From a virus, in IMG/VR virus record IMGVR_UViG_3300027996_000068, positions 1 through 41,888 of that record: DNA of 41,888 nucleotides; one strand, 5' to 3'. A program made the position numbers and the translations under genes. The stretch's first letter is position 1. Every line of letters begins with the position of its first letter. The notes beneath the pieces are model-generated. The model made no database searches, was not told the DNA's origin, and saw nothing but the letters and a program-made list of their open reading frames with translations. This document shows positions 23,241 to 30,726 of this stretch, in pieces.

Positions 23241-23678
23241 TTATATTTGCTTGTACTGACAAATCTTATCACTATCATGATACTTCTCAATATTACAATC
23301 TAACAAAGCCCTTCTCAACAAACACTTCTTCATATTTCTTTCACAATTTTCACATGATGCCATAGCTTCTTCCGCAATAGTATCTAACATTCCCCTGTTA
23401 ACTTTAACCTTCATTTTGCTCATACGCTTCTTATTCTCTATCTTCTCAAAATTCTCTACAACTTCAACACTTATTTGACCTGTTTTTATTTCTGCAACTA
23501 GTTTATCCGCTTGTTGCTGTGTAGAATTTTTAGATACCTTTTCAGCAAATACTCTTATTTTTTCTAATAATTCTTTTCTTTCTCTATTAACATTCATACC
23601 TAGAAAATTAGCTTGTTGATTTAAGAATCCTTCCATTCCTGCTGTATATAAAATAGCTCTTTTAATGTCTATATCCAC
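23241..23678 (-). CDS. Hypothetical protein, DUF5651-like, with a C-terminal Cys cluster
   Basis: A 145-residue protein. Residues 1-80 are helical ('IKRAILYTAGMEGFLNQQANFLG'). The C-terminal third has Cys residues in 'ASCENCERNMKKCLLRRALLDCN' and 'KICQYKQ', likely a metal site. The pattern reminds me of the phage family DUF5651, of unknown function, which is encoded near SSB in Clostridium-type phages. It lies 17 bases before ssb, so a role in replication or recombination is plausible. Confidence 0.65.
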   Translation of the reverse strand: MDIDIKRAILYTAGMEGFLNQQANFLGMNVNRERKELLEKIRVFAEKVSKNSTQQQADKLVAEIKTGQISVEVVENFEKIENKKRMSKMKVKVNRGMLDTIAEEAMASCENCERNMKKCLLRRALLDCNIEKYHDSDKICQYKQI

Positions 23679-23697
23679 TGTAAAACCCCCTCAAGTT

Positions 23698-23976
23698 TTA
23701 TAAATCTACAATCTCACTCATCTTTATACGCCCCTCTGCGTTCCTTATACGCATTTTACACTGATGTTTAGTATAACTTTTTCTAAACAACTTTAAACTC
23801 GGTAGAATCTTAAATAGAAGTCCAAAACACGCTTGAATCAAATCCCATAATTCCTCAACCAAATCTTCTTCTGTTTTCTCACTAAAAGCTTCAACAACTT
23901 CCTCAAATTCTTCTCTAACCTTGTAAAATTGTTCTTCTCTTGTTAATTTATCTAAATCTAATCTAGCTATCTTCAT
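23698..23976 (-). CDS. MazG-like nucleotide pyrophosphohydrolase
   Basis: A 92-residue protein whose first half shows the MazG-type metal-binding helices: EEFEEVVEAF at 22-31 and EEDLVEELWDLIQA at 36-49 (E-x2-E and E-x2-D). Such enzymes hydrolyse nucleoside triphosphates to monophosphates, and phage versions may alter dNTP or alarmone pools. The C-terminal half is basic with a hydrophobic segment ('FGLLFKILPSLKLF') and is less typical. Short length is normal for phage MazG proteins. An overlap of 14 bases with the upstream gene indicates coupling. Confidence 0.72.
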   Translation of the reverse strand: MKIARLDLDKLTREEQFYKVREEFEEVVEAFSEKTEEDLVEELWDLIQACFGLLFKILPSLKLFRKSYTKHQCKMRIRNAEGRIKMSEIVDL

Positions 23977-24121
23977 TACTCACCTCTTTAGTAATAAAAT
24001 ATCTTAAATCTTCTAACTCAACTAATATCTTTTGCTTCATTTCCAAAACACTTTTAGCCTCATATCTAGCTATAGATTCTTTAGCTATAGAAATTAATAG
24101 ATCAATTTCTTCAACTTTCAT
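23963..24121 (-). CDS. Small helical protein
   Basis: A 52-residue protein, MKVEEIDLLISIAKESIARYEAKSVLEM..., read as two amphipathic helices. Its ATG lies inside the end of the preceding zinc-finger gene and its end overlaps the MazG-like gene, so the three form a coupled string. Family not recognised. Confidence 0.55.
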   Translation of the reverse strand: MKVEEIDLLISIAKESIARYEAKSVLEMKQKILVELEDLRYFITKEVSNEDS

Positions 24122-24242
24122 CCATATTCACCTCAATCTCTTTATTCTCACACCCACTACAAACCCATGCAATCTGTCTACGCTCTGTGATATACTTTAC
24201 TGTTCCAGTATTAATTCCACAAATAAAACATAGGTCATTCAT
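24111..24242 (-). CDS. Small zinc-finger protein
   Basis: A 43-residue protein with two CxxC pairs (CFIC at 5-8 and CSGC at 28-31) spaced like a zinc ribbon. Its ATG overlaps the stop region of the preceding 126-residue gene by eight bases and its end overlaps the next ATG by eleven. It may bind zinc and nucleic acid or a host protein. No specific role can be assigned. Confidence 0.6.
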   Translation of the reverse strand: MNDLCFICGINTGTVKYITERRQIAWVCSGCENKEIEVNMDES

Positions 24243-24615
24243 CATAAAACCCGTCTATTGTCCACTCGCCCATAAATTCTTCTTTTTTTACCTCTCTATC
24301 TATTCTTAAATAAGTATTCCCACTTACACAACTTCTAACATTTTTCAAAAATACATCATCCCTGTTTGTATACATAAAGTAAGCTTCACCAAAACTCATT
24401 TTTCTTAATTCTCTAACAACCTCAAACTCTGATTTATCACACCTTTCACTTATTACAATGTCAAATTTTACACCAGTACTCCATTTTAAATGTCCATGTT
24501 TAACTTCTATATAATTTTGCATTTCACTTGCATTTTCTCCATATATATCTTTTATACATCTTAACTTAGCTTTCGGATTATCCATCAAATAAATTACAGC
24601 TTCTTTTCTATTCAT
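24235..24615 (-). CDS. Hypothetical early protein with internal N-terminal MNRKEAV
   Basis: A 126-residue protein (start MNRKEAVIYLMDNPKAKLRCI). The start at 24615 follows a GGAGAG site; the longer frame from 24666 would lie inside the preceding gene. The middle 'HGHLKWSTGVKFDIVISER' is basic and may be a small alpha-beta fold. I do not recognise the family with confidence; similar small early proteins in Clostridium phages have no known function. Confidence 0.6.
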   Translation of the reverse strand: MNRKEAVIYLMDNPKAKLRCIKDIYGENASEMQNYIEVKHGHLKWSTGVKFDIVISERCDKSEFEVVRELRKMSFGEAYFMYTNRDDVFLKNVRSCVSGNTYLRIDREVKKEEFMGEWTIDGFYDE

Positions 24616-24619
24616 AGTT

Positions 24620-24778
24620 TTAACACTCTCCTTGACTATAACTTTTACAATTCTTACAGATAGCATCTTTCATTTCAACCCTCTCCTTTTTTAACTCATA
24701 ATCCCAACATTCAGCATCATTCCTACAGTTACCACTTCCAGCATAATAAACACACCCATTGCAGTTACAATTTCCCAT
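24620..24778 (-). CDS. Cys-rich small protein
   Basis: A 52-residue protein with nine Cys in three groups: CNCNGC near 4-9, CRNDAEC near 18-24 and CKNCKSYSQGEC at the end. The start at 24778 follows an AGGGGTGTTGAT site. The spacing suggests one or two zinc sites. No family recognised. It ends five bases before the next ATG. Confidence 0.6.
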   Translation of the reverse strand: MGNCNCNGCVYYAGSGNCRNDAECWDYELKKERVEMKDAICKNCKSYSQGEC

Positions 24779-24862
24779 ATCAACACCCCTTAAATTATAA
24801 TTAATGCTACCCAAATAACCAAACATAAAACTCAATCGGAAATCCTAATAATTTATTCATCA

Positions 24863-25141
24863 TTACCCCTCCAAGTCAACATATCCATCGAATAACCCTT
24901 TTATCATAACTAATTCAATATTATTTCTTTCAATACACAATAAATATAATAATTCCCATTTATTACTTCCTAAATCTAATGCTTCTATAAGATTGTTGAA
25001 AAACTTTATATCTCCAATGCTCCTATTACCTTTTTCAATATCAGATATATAAGAAGCTGATACACCTGTTTCTATTGCAAATTCTCTATAAGATTTCCCA
25101 AGAGATAACCTTTTCTTTCTTATTCTTTCTCCGAACTTCAC
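24863..25141 (-). CDS. XRE-family helix-turn-helix regulator
   Basis: A 92-residue protein (GTG start at 25141 after AGGAGGTGATGGA). Residues 3-60 are a Cro/C1-type fold: 'FGERIRKKRLSLGKSYREFAIETGVSASYISDIEKGNRSI', with the recognition helix at 'VSASYISDIEKG'. The C-terminal 30 residues ('KWELLYLLCIERNNIELV') may dimerise. It has its own consensus promoter (25162-25190), unlike the genes around it, which suggests autoregulation or control of the downstream genes. It might be a lysogeny-type repressor, but there is no integrase and no protease domain for induction. Confidence 0.85.
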   Translation of the reverse strand: MKFGERIRKKRLSLGKSYREFAIETGVSASYISDIEKGNRSIGDIKFFNNLIEALDLGSNKWELLYLLCIERNNIELVMIKGLFDGYVDLEG

Positions 25142-25161
25142 TCCATCACCTCCTACTTAAT

Positions 25162-25190
25162 ATTATATAACCAATACGCTTACAAGTCAA
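25162..25190 (-). promoter_or_regulatory. Promoter of the XRE regulator gene
   Basis: On the - strand TTGACT (25190-25185), a 17-base spacer, and TATAAT (25167-25162), a near-consensus sigma-A promoter. The start of transcription would be about 10 bases before the ribosome site, so the leader is short. Confidence 0.85.
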
Positions 25191-25216
25191 CATGAATACA
25201 ATAAATTAATATAAAT

Positions 25217-25238
25217 AAAAAGAGAGTTCTCACTCTCT
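25217..25238 (-). terminator. Terminator before the XRE regulator promoter
   Basis: On the - strand AGAGAG and CTCTCT pair around a 6-base loop and TTTTTATT follows. It ends transcripts from the small genes upstream and isolates the XRE gene with its own promoter. Confidence 0.7.
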
Positions 25239-25251
25239 ACAATCAATCCTA

Positions 25252-25304
25252 AGCGACTCAAACTAGAAAACATATACATAATCAACTTCTTAATCCAAGT
25301 CGCT
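25252..25304. other. Long-range inverted repeat in an intergenic region
   Basis: AGCGACT (25252-25258) and AGTCGCT (25298-25304) are perfect inverted repeats around a 39-base AT-rich spacer, and CTACAATC occurs just outside both arms (25237-25244 and 25303-25310). Part of a gene-free stretch (25191-25318) after the 44-residue zinc protein. It could be a folded RNA or a binding site; I cannot decide. Confidence 0.4.
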
Positions 25305-25318
25305 ACAATCTAATATAT

Positions 25319-25453
25319 TTAATCCTCACATACCTCTTTAGCCAAACAATCAATACATACTCCTTTTTCATTACAACCGCTGCAACTAATTTCACCACAC
25401 CTGGAACATTTCTTAGTATATTTTTTCTCTTTTCTACAAATCAAACATTTCAT
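25319..25453 (-). CDS. Small Cys-rich zinc-binding protein
   Basis: A 44-residue protein, MKCLICRKEKKYTKKCSRCG..., with CLIC, CSRC, CSGC and CIDC pairs: eight Cys, enough for two zinc ions, like a B-box or RING-like knuckle. The start at 25453 follows GGAG eight bases before. It overlaps the preceding gene's stop (ATGA). Similar small zinc proteins occur elsewhere in this genome (35697, 31542). Function unknown; it may bind a host protein. Confidence 0.65.
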   Translation of the reverse strand: MKCLICRKEKKYTKKCSRCGEISCSGCNEKGVCIDCLAKEVCED

Positions 25454-25548
25454 TTCTTAATCTCCTCTCTATCCTTAATCCATTTCTTTTTATCAACTTT
25501 CCCTTGCAATTTCAACTCATAATGTTTCAAGATTTCAGCTATTTTCAC
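25450..25548 (-). CDS. Very small basic protein (GTG start)
   Basis: A 32-residue protein, MKIAEILKHYELKLQGKVDKK..., rich in Lys. GGAGG lies before the GTG at 25548 and the stop overlaps the next ATG, so it is probably translated. Upstream (25549-25640) is a short stretch with only a 9-codon frame in which I see no gene. Function unknown. Confidence 0.45.
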   Translation of the reverse strand: MKIAEILKHYELKLQGKVDKKKWIKDREEIKK

Positions 25549-25640
25549 ATCAGCAACCTCCAAATATTATTTACACCCCAATACTTTTTTTAATAATCCT
25601 TCTTGCCTTTTAACATTACAAGTCTTAAGGAAAGTAAAGG

Positions 25641-25796
25641 TTATTTATTTGAGATAAGTAAACAGACTAATAATAATAGTCCTACTAATATAGTTTTATC
25701 ACATTCCCAGTTATGCTCTAGCGTTCTTATTTGCTCAATTAATTCTTTTTTCGTGTAAGTCATCAATGTTTTTTCAGTTTTTTTCTTGTATCCCAT
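25641..25796 (-). CDS. Small tail-anchored membrane protein
   Basis: A 51-residue protein (MGYKKKTEKTLMTYTKKELI...) with a basic, helical N-terminal part and a C-terminal hydrophobic helix 'ILVGLLLLVCLLISNK'. The soluble part should face the cytoplasm. It shares the exact 18-base start region with two neighbouring genes (see the repeat at 25794-26222). No family recognised. Confidence 0.6.
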   Translation of the reverse strand: MGYKKKTEKTLMTYTKKELIEQIRTLEHNWECDKTILVGLLLLVCLLISNK

Positions 25797-25814
25797 GTTA
25801 TCCCTCCACTATTC

Positions 25815-25976
25815 CTAATCTATCATTCTGATTAAATCTCCACATTCGCACTTAAATTCAAGTTCCAGGTCCATGTAAGCTAATAATTTACAAACTATAC
25901 CATCTTTTGTTGTAATTTCAATATCAATATCATGTATTTTCCCACATTCAACACATTTTCGTTTTATTAATTCCAT
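25815..25976 (-). CDS. Small zinc-ribbon protein
   Basis: A 53-residue protein: MELIKRKCVECGKIHDIDIEI..., with CVEC at 8-11 and CECG near 43-46, giving a four-Cys zinc ribbon around a beta-rich middle. Translation starts in the second of three identical start cassettes. It may bind nucleic acid or act as a small adaptor. No family recognised. Confidence 0.6.
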   Translation of the reverse strand: MELIKRKCVECGKIHDIDIEITTKDGIVCKLLAYMDLELEFKCECGDLIRMID

Positions 25977-25988
25977 GTTATCCCTCCA

Positions 25989-26207
25989 CTAATATAATAT
26001 CTTCAAAAATGTTTCAACTTCATCTTTTGTAGCTGATATAAATTTTCCACCTCGCATAATATCGTTTAGAATATGTGCGTATTCATCTTTCAATAGTAAG
26101 TCACTTACAGTAACAGCTAATTTAAACTTATCATCTTGAAAATAGAATATAGCATCAGTACAATCTAATTCATGATGCTCCTGAAACTCTTTCACAAAAT
26201 TTCTCAT
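25989..26207 (-). CDS. Hypothetical small early protein
   Basis: A 72-residue protein: MRNFVKEFQEHHELDCTDAIFYFQDDKFKLAVTVSDLLLK..., ending EVETFLKILY. It reads as a small alpha-beta protein. It follows the VRR-NUC gene with a one-base gap inside the shared start cassette, so both are translated together. No family recognised. Confidence 0.6.
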   Translation of the reverse strand: MRNFVKEFQEHHELDCTDAIFYFQDDKFKLAVTVSDLLLKDEYAHILNDIMRGGKFISATKDEVETFLKILY

Positions 26208-26208
26208 G

Positions 26209-26514
26209 TTATCCCTCCACTACTTTCTTAGCTTCCTCTACTGAATAAACTACACCCGCTGCACAACCTCGCATCTTCATTTGTTCAATAAAGTTTAGTT
26301 GTTCTTTACTGGTTTTCCCTTTTCCAGCTTTAACTTCTAAAAAACTAACTTTACCATCTTTAATACAAAACAAATCAGCGAATCCTTTAGGTAATCCAGT
26401 ATCAAACCACCTACCATCACCCATTTTAAACTTACCAACATTCGCCCTAAATACTACATATCCCATTTTACTTAGTTCTAATCTAATCGTATTTTGCAAG
26501 TCATGTTCTGTCAT
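26209..26514 (-). CDS. VRR-NUC nuclease
   Basis: A 101-residue, single-domain PD-(D/E)xK nuclease of the VRR-NUC family. The N-terminal helix has 'EHDLQNTIRLELSKMGYVVFRAN', the catalytic site is Asp47 in 'GFADLFC' and 'FLEVKAG' with Glu60 and Lys62, and Gln72 follows in 'KEQLNF'. Phage members act as structure-specific nucleases, often on Holliday-junction-like DNA. It lies just after the SF2 helicase gene, and the pair is common in phage replication modules. Confidence 0.92.
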   Translation of the reverse strand: MTEHDLQNTIRLELSKMGYVVFRANVGKFKMGDGRWFDTGLPKGFADLFCIKDGKVSFLEVKAGKGKTSKEQLNFIEQMKMRGCAAGVVYSVEEAKKVVEG

Positions 26515-26531
26515 ATTAAATCAGCTCCTTA

Positions 26532-27902
26532 TCACATAAAATTTTCAAGTCTGTAATCGTACTTATTCGGTATTGATATTCTTAATTCTTTGCATTTATG
26601 TAAGCACCAACTAAACTTATATCCTTTCGATTTCTGGAATTTCTTAACTTGTTCAAATGTTTTAAGTTTTTCATAAAAAGCATAATTCTGTTTACTTAAC
26701 ATTCCTTTTCTATCTAATTCTTCTAACTCATAATCAATCATTTCTTTTTCATACCTGGATTCGTTTAATATTTCATATCCACAAAAAGGACAAACTCTAT
26801 GATTAAATGAAAATGTTGTAAAGCATTTAATACAATCTCTTATTTTAATTTCATTTTCTTTTCTAGTTGCTTTTTTACTTTTAAGGCTCCATTCACGTTC
26901 ATCATCTGGAAAACCATGTCTATATACATTTCCAACATGATCTATAATTACCGCTGTCTTACCTTCCTTATATCTCATACTTCTCATACTCTGTTGAATA
27001 TGTATTGTTAGTGACTTAGTAGGTCTTAACAAAACTACCGTTTCGCAATCTGGAACATCAAACCCTTCTCCAAACAAATCAACATTTACTAATACATCTA
27101 TCTTCCCTTGTCTAAAATCATCTATTGTGTTTTTACGCTTCGCCTTTGGTGTTTCTCCATCTAAATGTGCAGCCGATATATTCGCCTTGTTAAATGCTTC
27201 TGCTGTTTTCTTTGAAGCTTCTACAGTTGAACAATAAACTATTGTTTTTGTATTAGGTGAAATCTTCAACCAATTATCTACTGTATCGCCAAAAATTTGA
27301 GATTTTTCCATCAATAAAGCTACTTGCTTTTTATCAAAATCACCCATTTTAGTTTTTAATCCTTTTGTTTCAGCTAACTTTATAGAATAATACTTATATG
27401 GAGATAAAAAACTATTACTTATAAGCCATTCAGTTTTAACACCAGTAATCATTGTTTCGTATATTGTTCCAAGTCCACCCTCTTTATCCCTAACAGGTGT
27501 TGCAGTAAATCCTAACCTTAAAGCTTCTGGAAACTTCTCATATATCTTAATATAAGTTTTTGCTAAACTATGGTGACATTCATCTGTAATAATGATATCT
27601 GGTTTTTCAATCTTATCTAATCGCCTTGAAACCGTTTGCACCATACTAATATCGCATAACTCAAAATTAACCCCACATATAGCAAATGTACCTTCTATCT
27701 GTTCACAAAGTTCTTTACGATGCACTAAAAACAAAACTCTATTACCTTTTAATGTTGCACTACTGGAAATCTTACCTTGTATAACAGATTTTCCACCGCC
27801 ACAACCTAATACAGCACATATAGACTTACTACCACTTTTTATACTATCCCTAATTTTGTTTACTAAATCATCCTGATATGGTCTTAGTTTCAAAATAATC
27901 AC
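26532..27902 (-). CDS. SF2 DEAD/DEAH-type helicase
   Basis: A 456-residue helicase. Motif I is 'GCGGGKS' (33-39), motif II 'DECHH' (107-111), motif III 'GFTATP' near 131, then helicase C domain with 'IVYCSTVEASKKTAEAF', 'VLVNVDLFGEGFDVPDC' and motif VI 'QQSMRSMR'. A zinc site 'CIKCFTTFSFNHRVCPFCG' follows at about 360-380. This is the layout of phage SF2 helicases linked to replication or recombination. It lies between the iteron region and the VRR-NUC gene and should unwind DNA during replication. Confidence 0.93.
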   Translation of the reverse strand: MIILKLRPYQDDLVNKIRDSIKSGSKSICAVLGCGGGKSVIQGKISSSATLKGNRVLFLVHRKELCEQIEGTFAICGVNFELCDISMVQTVSRRLDKIEKPDIIITDECHHSLAKTYIKIYEKFPEALRLGFTATPVRDKEGGLGTIYETMITGVKTEWLISNSFLSPYKYYSIKLAETKGLKTKMGDFDKKQVALLMEKSQIFGDTVDNWLKISPNTKTIVYCSTVEASKKTAEAFNKANISAAHLDGETPKAKRKNTIDDFRQGKIDVLVNVDLFGEGFDVPDCETVVLLRPTKSLTIHIQQSMRSMRYKEGKTAVIIDHVGNVYRHGFPDDEREWSLKSKKATRKENEIKIRDCIKCFTTFSFNHRVCPFCGYEILNESRYEKEMIDYELEELDRKGMLSKQNYAFYEKLKTFEQVKKFQKSKGYKFSWCLHKCKELRISIPNKYDYRLENFM

Positions 27903-27908
27903 CTCAAT

Positions 27909-28058
27909 TTAATATTCGTCTTCATCTTCCAATATAAGAAATTCACATTCATCGCAATTAGTAAGTTCTGGACAATTAATTTTTTCACAAGCTACCTTTT
28001 TCAATCTTTCTATTTCTTTCTCATATCTATCAATCAACTTAATAACACTATTTTTCAT
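27909..28058 (-). CDS. Small acidic protein with a Cys knuckle
   Basis: A 49-residue protein: MKNSVIKLIDRYEKEIERLKK..., with Cys at 'ACEKINCPELTNCDEC', spaced like a zinc knuckle, and an acidic tail LILEDEDEY. The start at 28058 follows AAAGGAG. It is the first gene after the iteron cluster and lies six bases before the helicase gene, so it probably works in replication. No family recognised. Confidence 0.6.
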   Translation of the reverse strand: MKNSVIKLIDRYEKEIERLKKVACEKINCPELTNCDECEFLILEDEDEY

Positions 28059-28094
28059 ATTAAATACTCCTTTATTTTTGATTTTATAGTCAAA

Positions 28095-28383
28095 TATCTA
28101 ACATATCTAACGTGCATCTAACGTAATTTTACAAATGTAAGACACTTCAACACCTACTTACTAGCCTGTTTCAAGAAATATCTAACATATCTAACGTTTT
28201 TTTAGACTTAATACTATATAAGATAAAAAATATTTATTTATTATTTTACTATTATAAATTTTCTCTCGTATATATATAATATATATGTTAGATATGTTAG
28301 ATATGTTAGATACTTATATTAAAGCCTTGATACCACTCACTTAAATATCTAACATTTTATCTAACATAATTTTAAATGTTAGA
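28095..28383. repeat. Iteron cluster with AT-rich core: candidate replication origin
   Basis: The core TCTAAC (consensus ATATCTAAC) occurs seven times on the + strand (28098, 28107, 28118, 28181, 28190, 28348, 28360) and four times on the - strand (28287, 28296, 28305, 28378). Copies are mostly spaced nine bases, and the 20-mer ATATCTAACATATCTAACGT occurs twice 83 bp apart. Between the groups, 28199-28285 is almost pure A/T, like a DNA unwinding element. The region lies between the primase/ATPase genes and the helicase gene and holds no gene except the very end of the ATPase gene. Confidence 0.8.
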
Positions 28384-30220
28384 TATCTTTAAAACTTTCT
28401 TTACATTCTTCTGTTACTACCTCGTTTACAAACTTAATATAATTAGCTTTAACCCCAAAACACATAGTATTGTGAATCATTCTATCTTGGCTATTTCTTA
28501 AAACTTTATCTCTCTTAGACCATATTTTTAACATCGAATTTAAATCATAGTTATGTTTATTCATTAACTCACTTAGTTTTTCTTTAGAGAATAATATATA
28601 ACTACTTGTCATCTTTCCCCATATTTCTCCACTATTGTCAGTTTCTTTAAATCTATTAATATTAGTCGCTATGGTACTCATAACAAACTGATAACATCTT
28701 TCAGTAACATCTATTTCTTTAGCTGTTAATAAATATTCCTTAACGTCATCTAACTTTATAGGTTCTTCTTCTTTATATATACATTCACAGGCTAATCTAT
28801 CTCCTAGCAATATCATACTAATAGCCATAGCTTGTTTTTCAGTAGTATCACATATTTCTAATACATTCTTAAATATCTTTTTATACTCTGTATTTATATA
28901 TTCAGATTTATCTTTTATATATTTTACAAACTCAATCCCTGCGTATCCATAATTGCAACTTATAAAATCAACTACATCTTTTCCATTTTCAACTACAACT
29001 TTATCATTAACATCTACTTCTATAACTCTGTTCTTAACACCACCACCACTATTATCTTTAGTAATAGGATCTTCACCAGTAAATAAAAATGAATTTTTCC
29101 ATGTTCTCATTTCATTATTCTGACTAAATGTCATTCTTCCACGCTCTACACCTTCACATATCTTCATTATCAATGTATCGTAATTGTCGAACTTGTTTTT
29201 AATAAGTTGTAACTCATCTCCTGCAAATGGTATATTTCTTAAAAATGCACACGTTGACATCATACTATTGGCTGTCATGTTCATGGTCTTTGTAAGTTTA
29301 CCCATTGTAGCATTACCCCATATTGACATTGCAACTATCATTCCAACTGTTTTACCTGAACCAGTACCACCCCATAAATGTAAAACATAAGGTAAAGTAT
29401 TTAACTTTTCTATCAATACACTTGAAAAACTAGTAGCCATTTGTATTCTTAATAACTTATTCTTTCTTAGCTTAGATGTATATGAAGTCCATTCTTTAAA
29501 ATCTCCATCTACCTTAATACATTCAAATAAGAATTTATTTTCTCTTTCTCCGTCAAATTTAATGTTTTGGTTGTAAGGCATAAAGTCTTTTTCTACCCAT
29601 CCAAGCCTTGAAACACTCTTATAATGTGGTATAATATAGTTATCAGGTTCATCATTAATGCTTTCAATTTTATCAAATTGATTCAAACTAATACAATCAT
29701 ATAAATAAGACATTAAGTCTTTAGAATTTAAACTATTAACATCAATACCTAGATTAGATAATTCAACTATCTTGTGCAAATTTGAGATAGTTGTTTTTTC
29801 GCAAATTAAACTTTGCCACCTACCATGTTTATAAAAACATAACTTTAATTTTTCTATACCTGAATCCATATTTTTATATGTTTCTGATGGAACAATCATC
29901 ATCCTAGAAGCTTCTATTTCATCAACTTCACCAGTTTCATTATTTGCAACTTGTTTATATATTCCATCTTGATTAGTTATCCAACTACCAGTACATATTG
30001 CAGAATATTCTTTGTTAAATCCACATAAATTATACTTTTCTAACTTGCTATTAGCTTGTTTTTTCTTATAAGCCTTAAACTTTTTATCAAATATTCCTAT
30101 TACTCTTAACTCCCTAGCCTTCATTTTAACTTGCATTTCTAAATCTTCATTTCCCATAAGCTGTTTTAAGGTAGTTTCTTTTACTATATCTAAGTCCGTC
30201 AATGCTTCAACGTTCATCAA
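28379..30220 (-). CDS. DUF927-type ATPase (putative replicative helicase)
   Basis: A 613-residue protein. Walker A is 'WGGTGSGKT' (284-291) within 'PYVLHLWGGTGSGKTVGMIV', followed by 'IPFAGDELQLIK' as Walker B near 335. N-terminal residues 100-275 contain 'RLGWVEKDFMPYNQNIKFDGE', which is the DUF927 pattern. Such proteins act as primase-associated helicase-like ATPases in mobile elements and phages. It overlaps the CHC2 primase gene by four bases (ATGA), so both form one priming/unwinding unit. The stop lies inside the iteron cluster. Confidence 0.85.
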   Translation of the reverse strand: MMNVEALTDLDIVKETTLKQLMGNEDLEMQVKMKARELRVIGIFDKKFKAYKKKQANSKLEKYNLCGFNKEYSAICTGSWITNQDGIYKQVANNETGEVDEIEASRMMIVPSETYKNMDSGIEKLKLCFYKHGRWQSLICEKTTISNLHKIVELSNLGIDVNSLNSKDLMSYLYDCISLNQFDKIESINDEPDNYIIPHYKSVSRLGWVEKDFMPYNQNIKFDGERENKFLFECIKVDGDFKEWTSYTSKLRKNKLLRIQMATSFSSVLIEKLNTLPYVLHLWGGTGSGKTVGMIVAMSIWGNATMGKLTKTMNMTANSMMSTCAFLRNIPFAGDELQLIKNKFDNYDTLIMKICEGVERGRMTFSQNNEMRTWKNSFLFTGEDPITKDNSGGGVKNRVIEVDVNDKVVVENGKDVVDFISCNYGYAGIEFVKYIKDKSEYINTEYKKIFKNVLEICDTTEKQAMAISMILLGDRLACECIYKEEEPIKLDDVKEYLLTAKEIDVTERCYQFVMSTIATNINRFKETDNSGEIWGKMTSSYILFSKEKLSELMNKHNYDLNSMLKIWSKRDKVLRNSQDRMIHNTMCFGVKANYIKFVNEVVTEECKESFKDI

Positions 30221-30726
30221 ATCAACTCCAAACTCATTATTTTATCCCACCAGTATTCACGCTGTCCATTTGCAAATATCCATAAATTATTCGGCTCTTC
30301 ATAACGTTTAGGTTTATTATTAATACAAATTTTATCGTATTCTCCAAATACACTATAAGCGTTAAAATATTTTTCTTTCTTAGCTTCGTCTTCAAGTTTC
30401 CTTTTTGACATAATAGCTTTTCGTCTTGCTGTTTTTATCTTTTGCTCCCTTGTTAACTTACCACCTAGACCTAAACTAAAGTCCTCATTAAGTTTTTTAC
30501 AGGCATCAATAGGTTTTAAAGCAAACATTTTAGAAACAAATGATATTAAATCCCCTGCTTTATCATTGCAAGTATGACATTTATATAATTGTTTTCTATC
30601 ACTAATACTGAAAGACTTGTTTTTCTCTTGATGAAATGGGCATAATGCCTTATTGTGATTAAGTTTGACACCATAACGCTCCACTACTTGTCTAATCGAT
30701 AATTCACTTTTAATGTGTCCAAACAT
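30217..30726 (-). CDS. CHC2 zinc-finger primase N-terminal domain (stand-alone)
   Basis: A 169-residue protein whose first 65 residues are the DnaG-type CHC2 zinc finger: Cys29 and His32 in 'CPFH', Cys50 and Cys53 in 'CHTC', with 'KNKSFSIS' between and 'GDLISFVSKM' after. No TOPRIM catalytic domain follows; the rest is basic and helical. Catalysis may come from another protein or the host. It overlaps the DUF927-type ATPase gene, and together they could replace a fused primase-helicase. Confidence 0.85.
   Translation of the reverse strand: MFGHIKSELSIRQVVERYGVKLNHNKALCPFHQEKNKSFSISDRKQLYKCHTCNDKAGDLISFVSKMFALKPIDACKKLNEDFSLGLGGKLTREQKIKTARRKAIMSKRKLEDEAKKEKYFNAYSVFGEYDKICINNKPKRYEEPNNLWIFANGQREYWWDKIMSLELI

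Larger units (their letters stand above)
25794..26222 (-). repeat. Three identical 18-bp gene-start cassettes
   Basis: TAGTGGAGGGATAACATG occurs at 25794-25811, 25974-25991 and 26205-26222 on the - strand, each time giving the GGAGGG ribosome site and ATG of a gene. In two cases it also holds the stop of the gene before (TAG at 25989, GGATAA at 26209). This shows that the small genes were added as cassettes or that the junctions recombine. Confidence 0.9.

Noticed and set aside
28095-28383. A CRISPR array
   Set aside because: The repeat unit is only 6-9 bases, occurs in both orientations and has no unique spacers of regular length; no cas genes are present.
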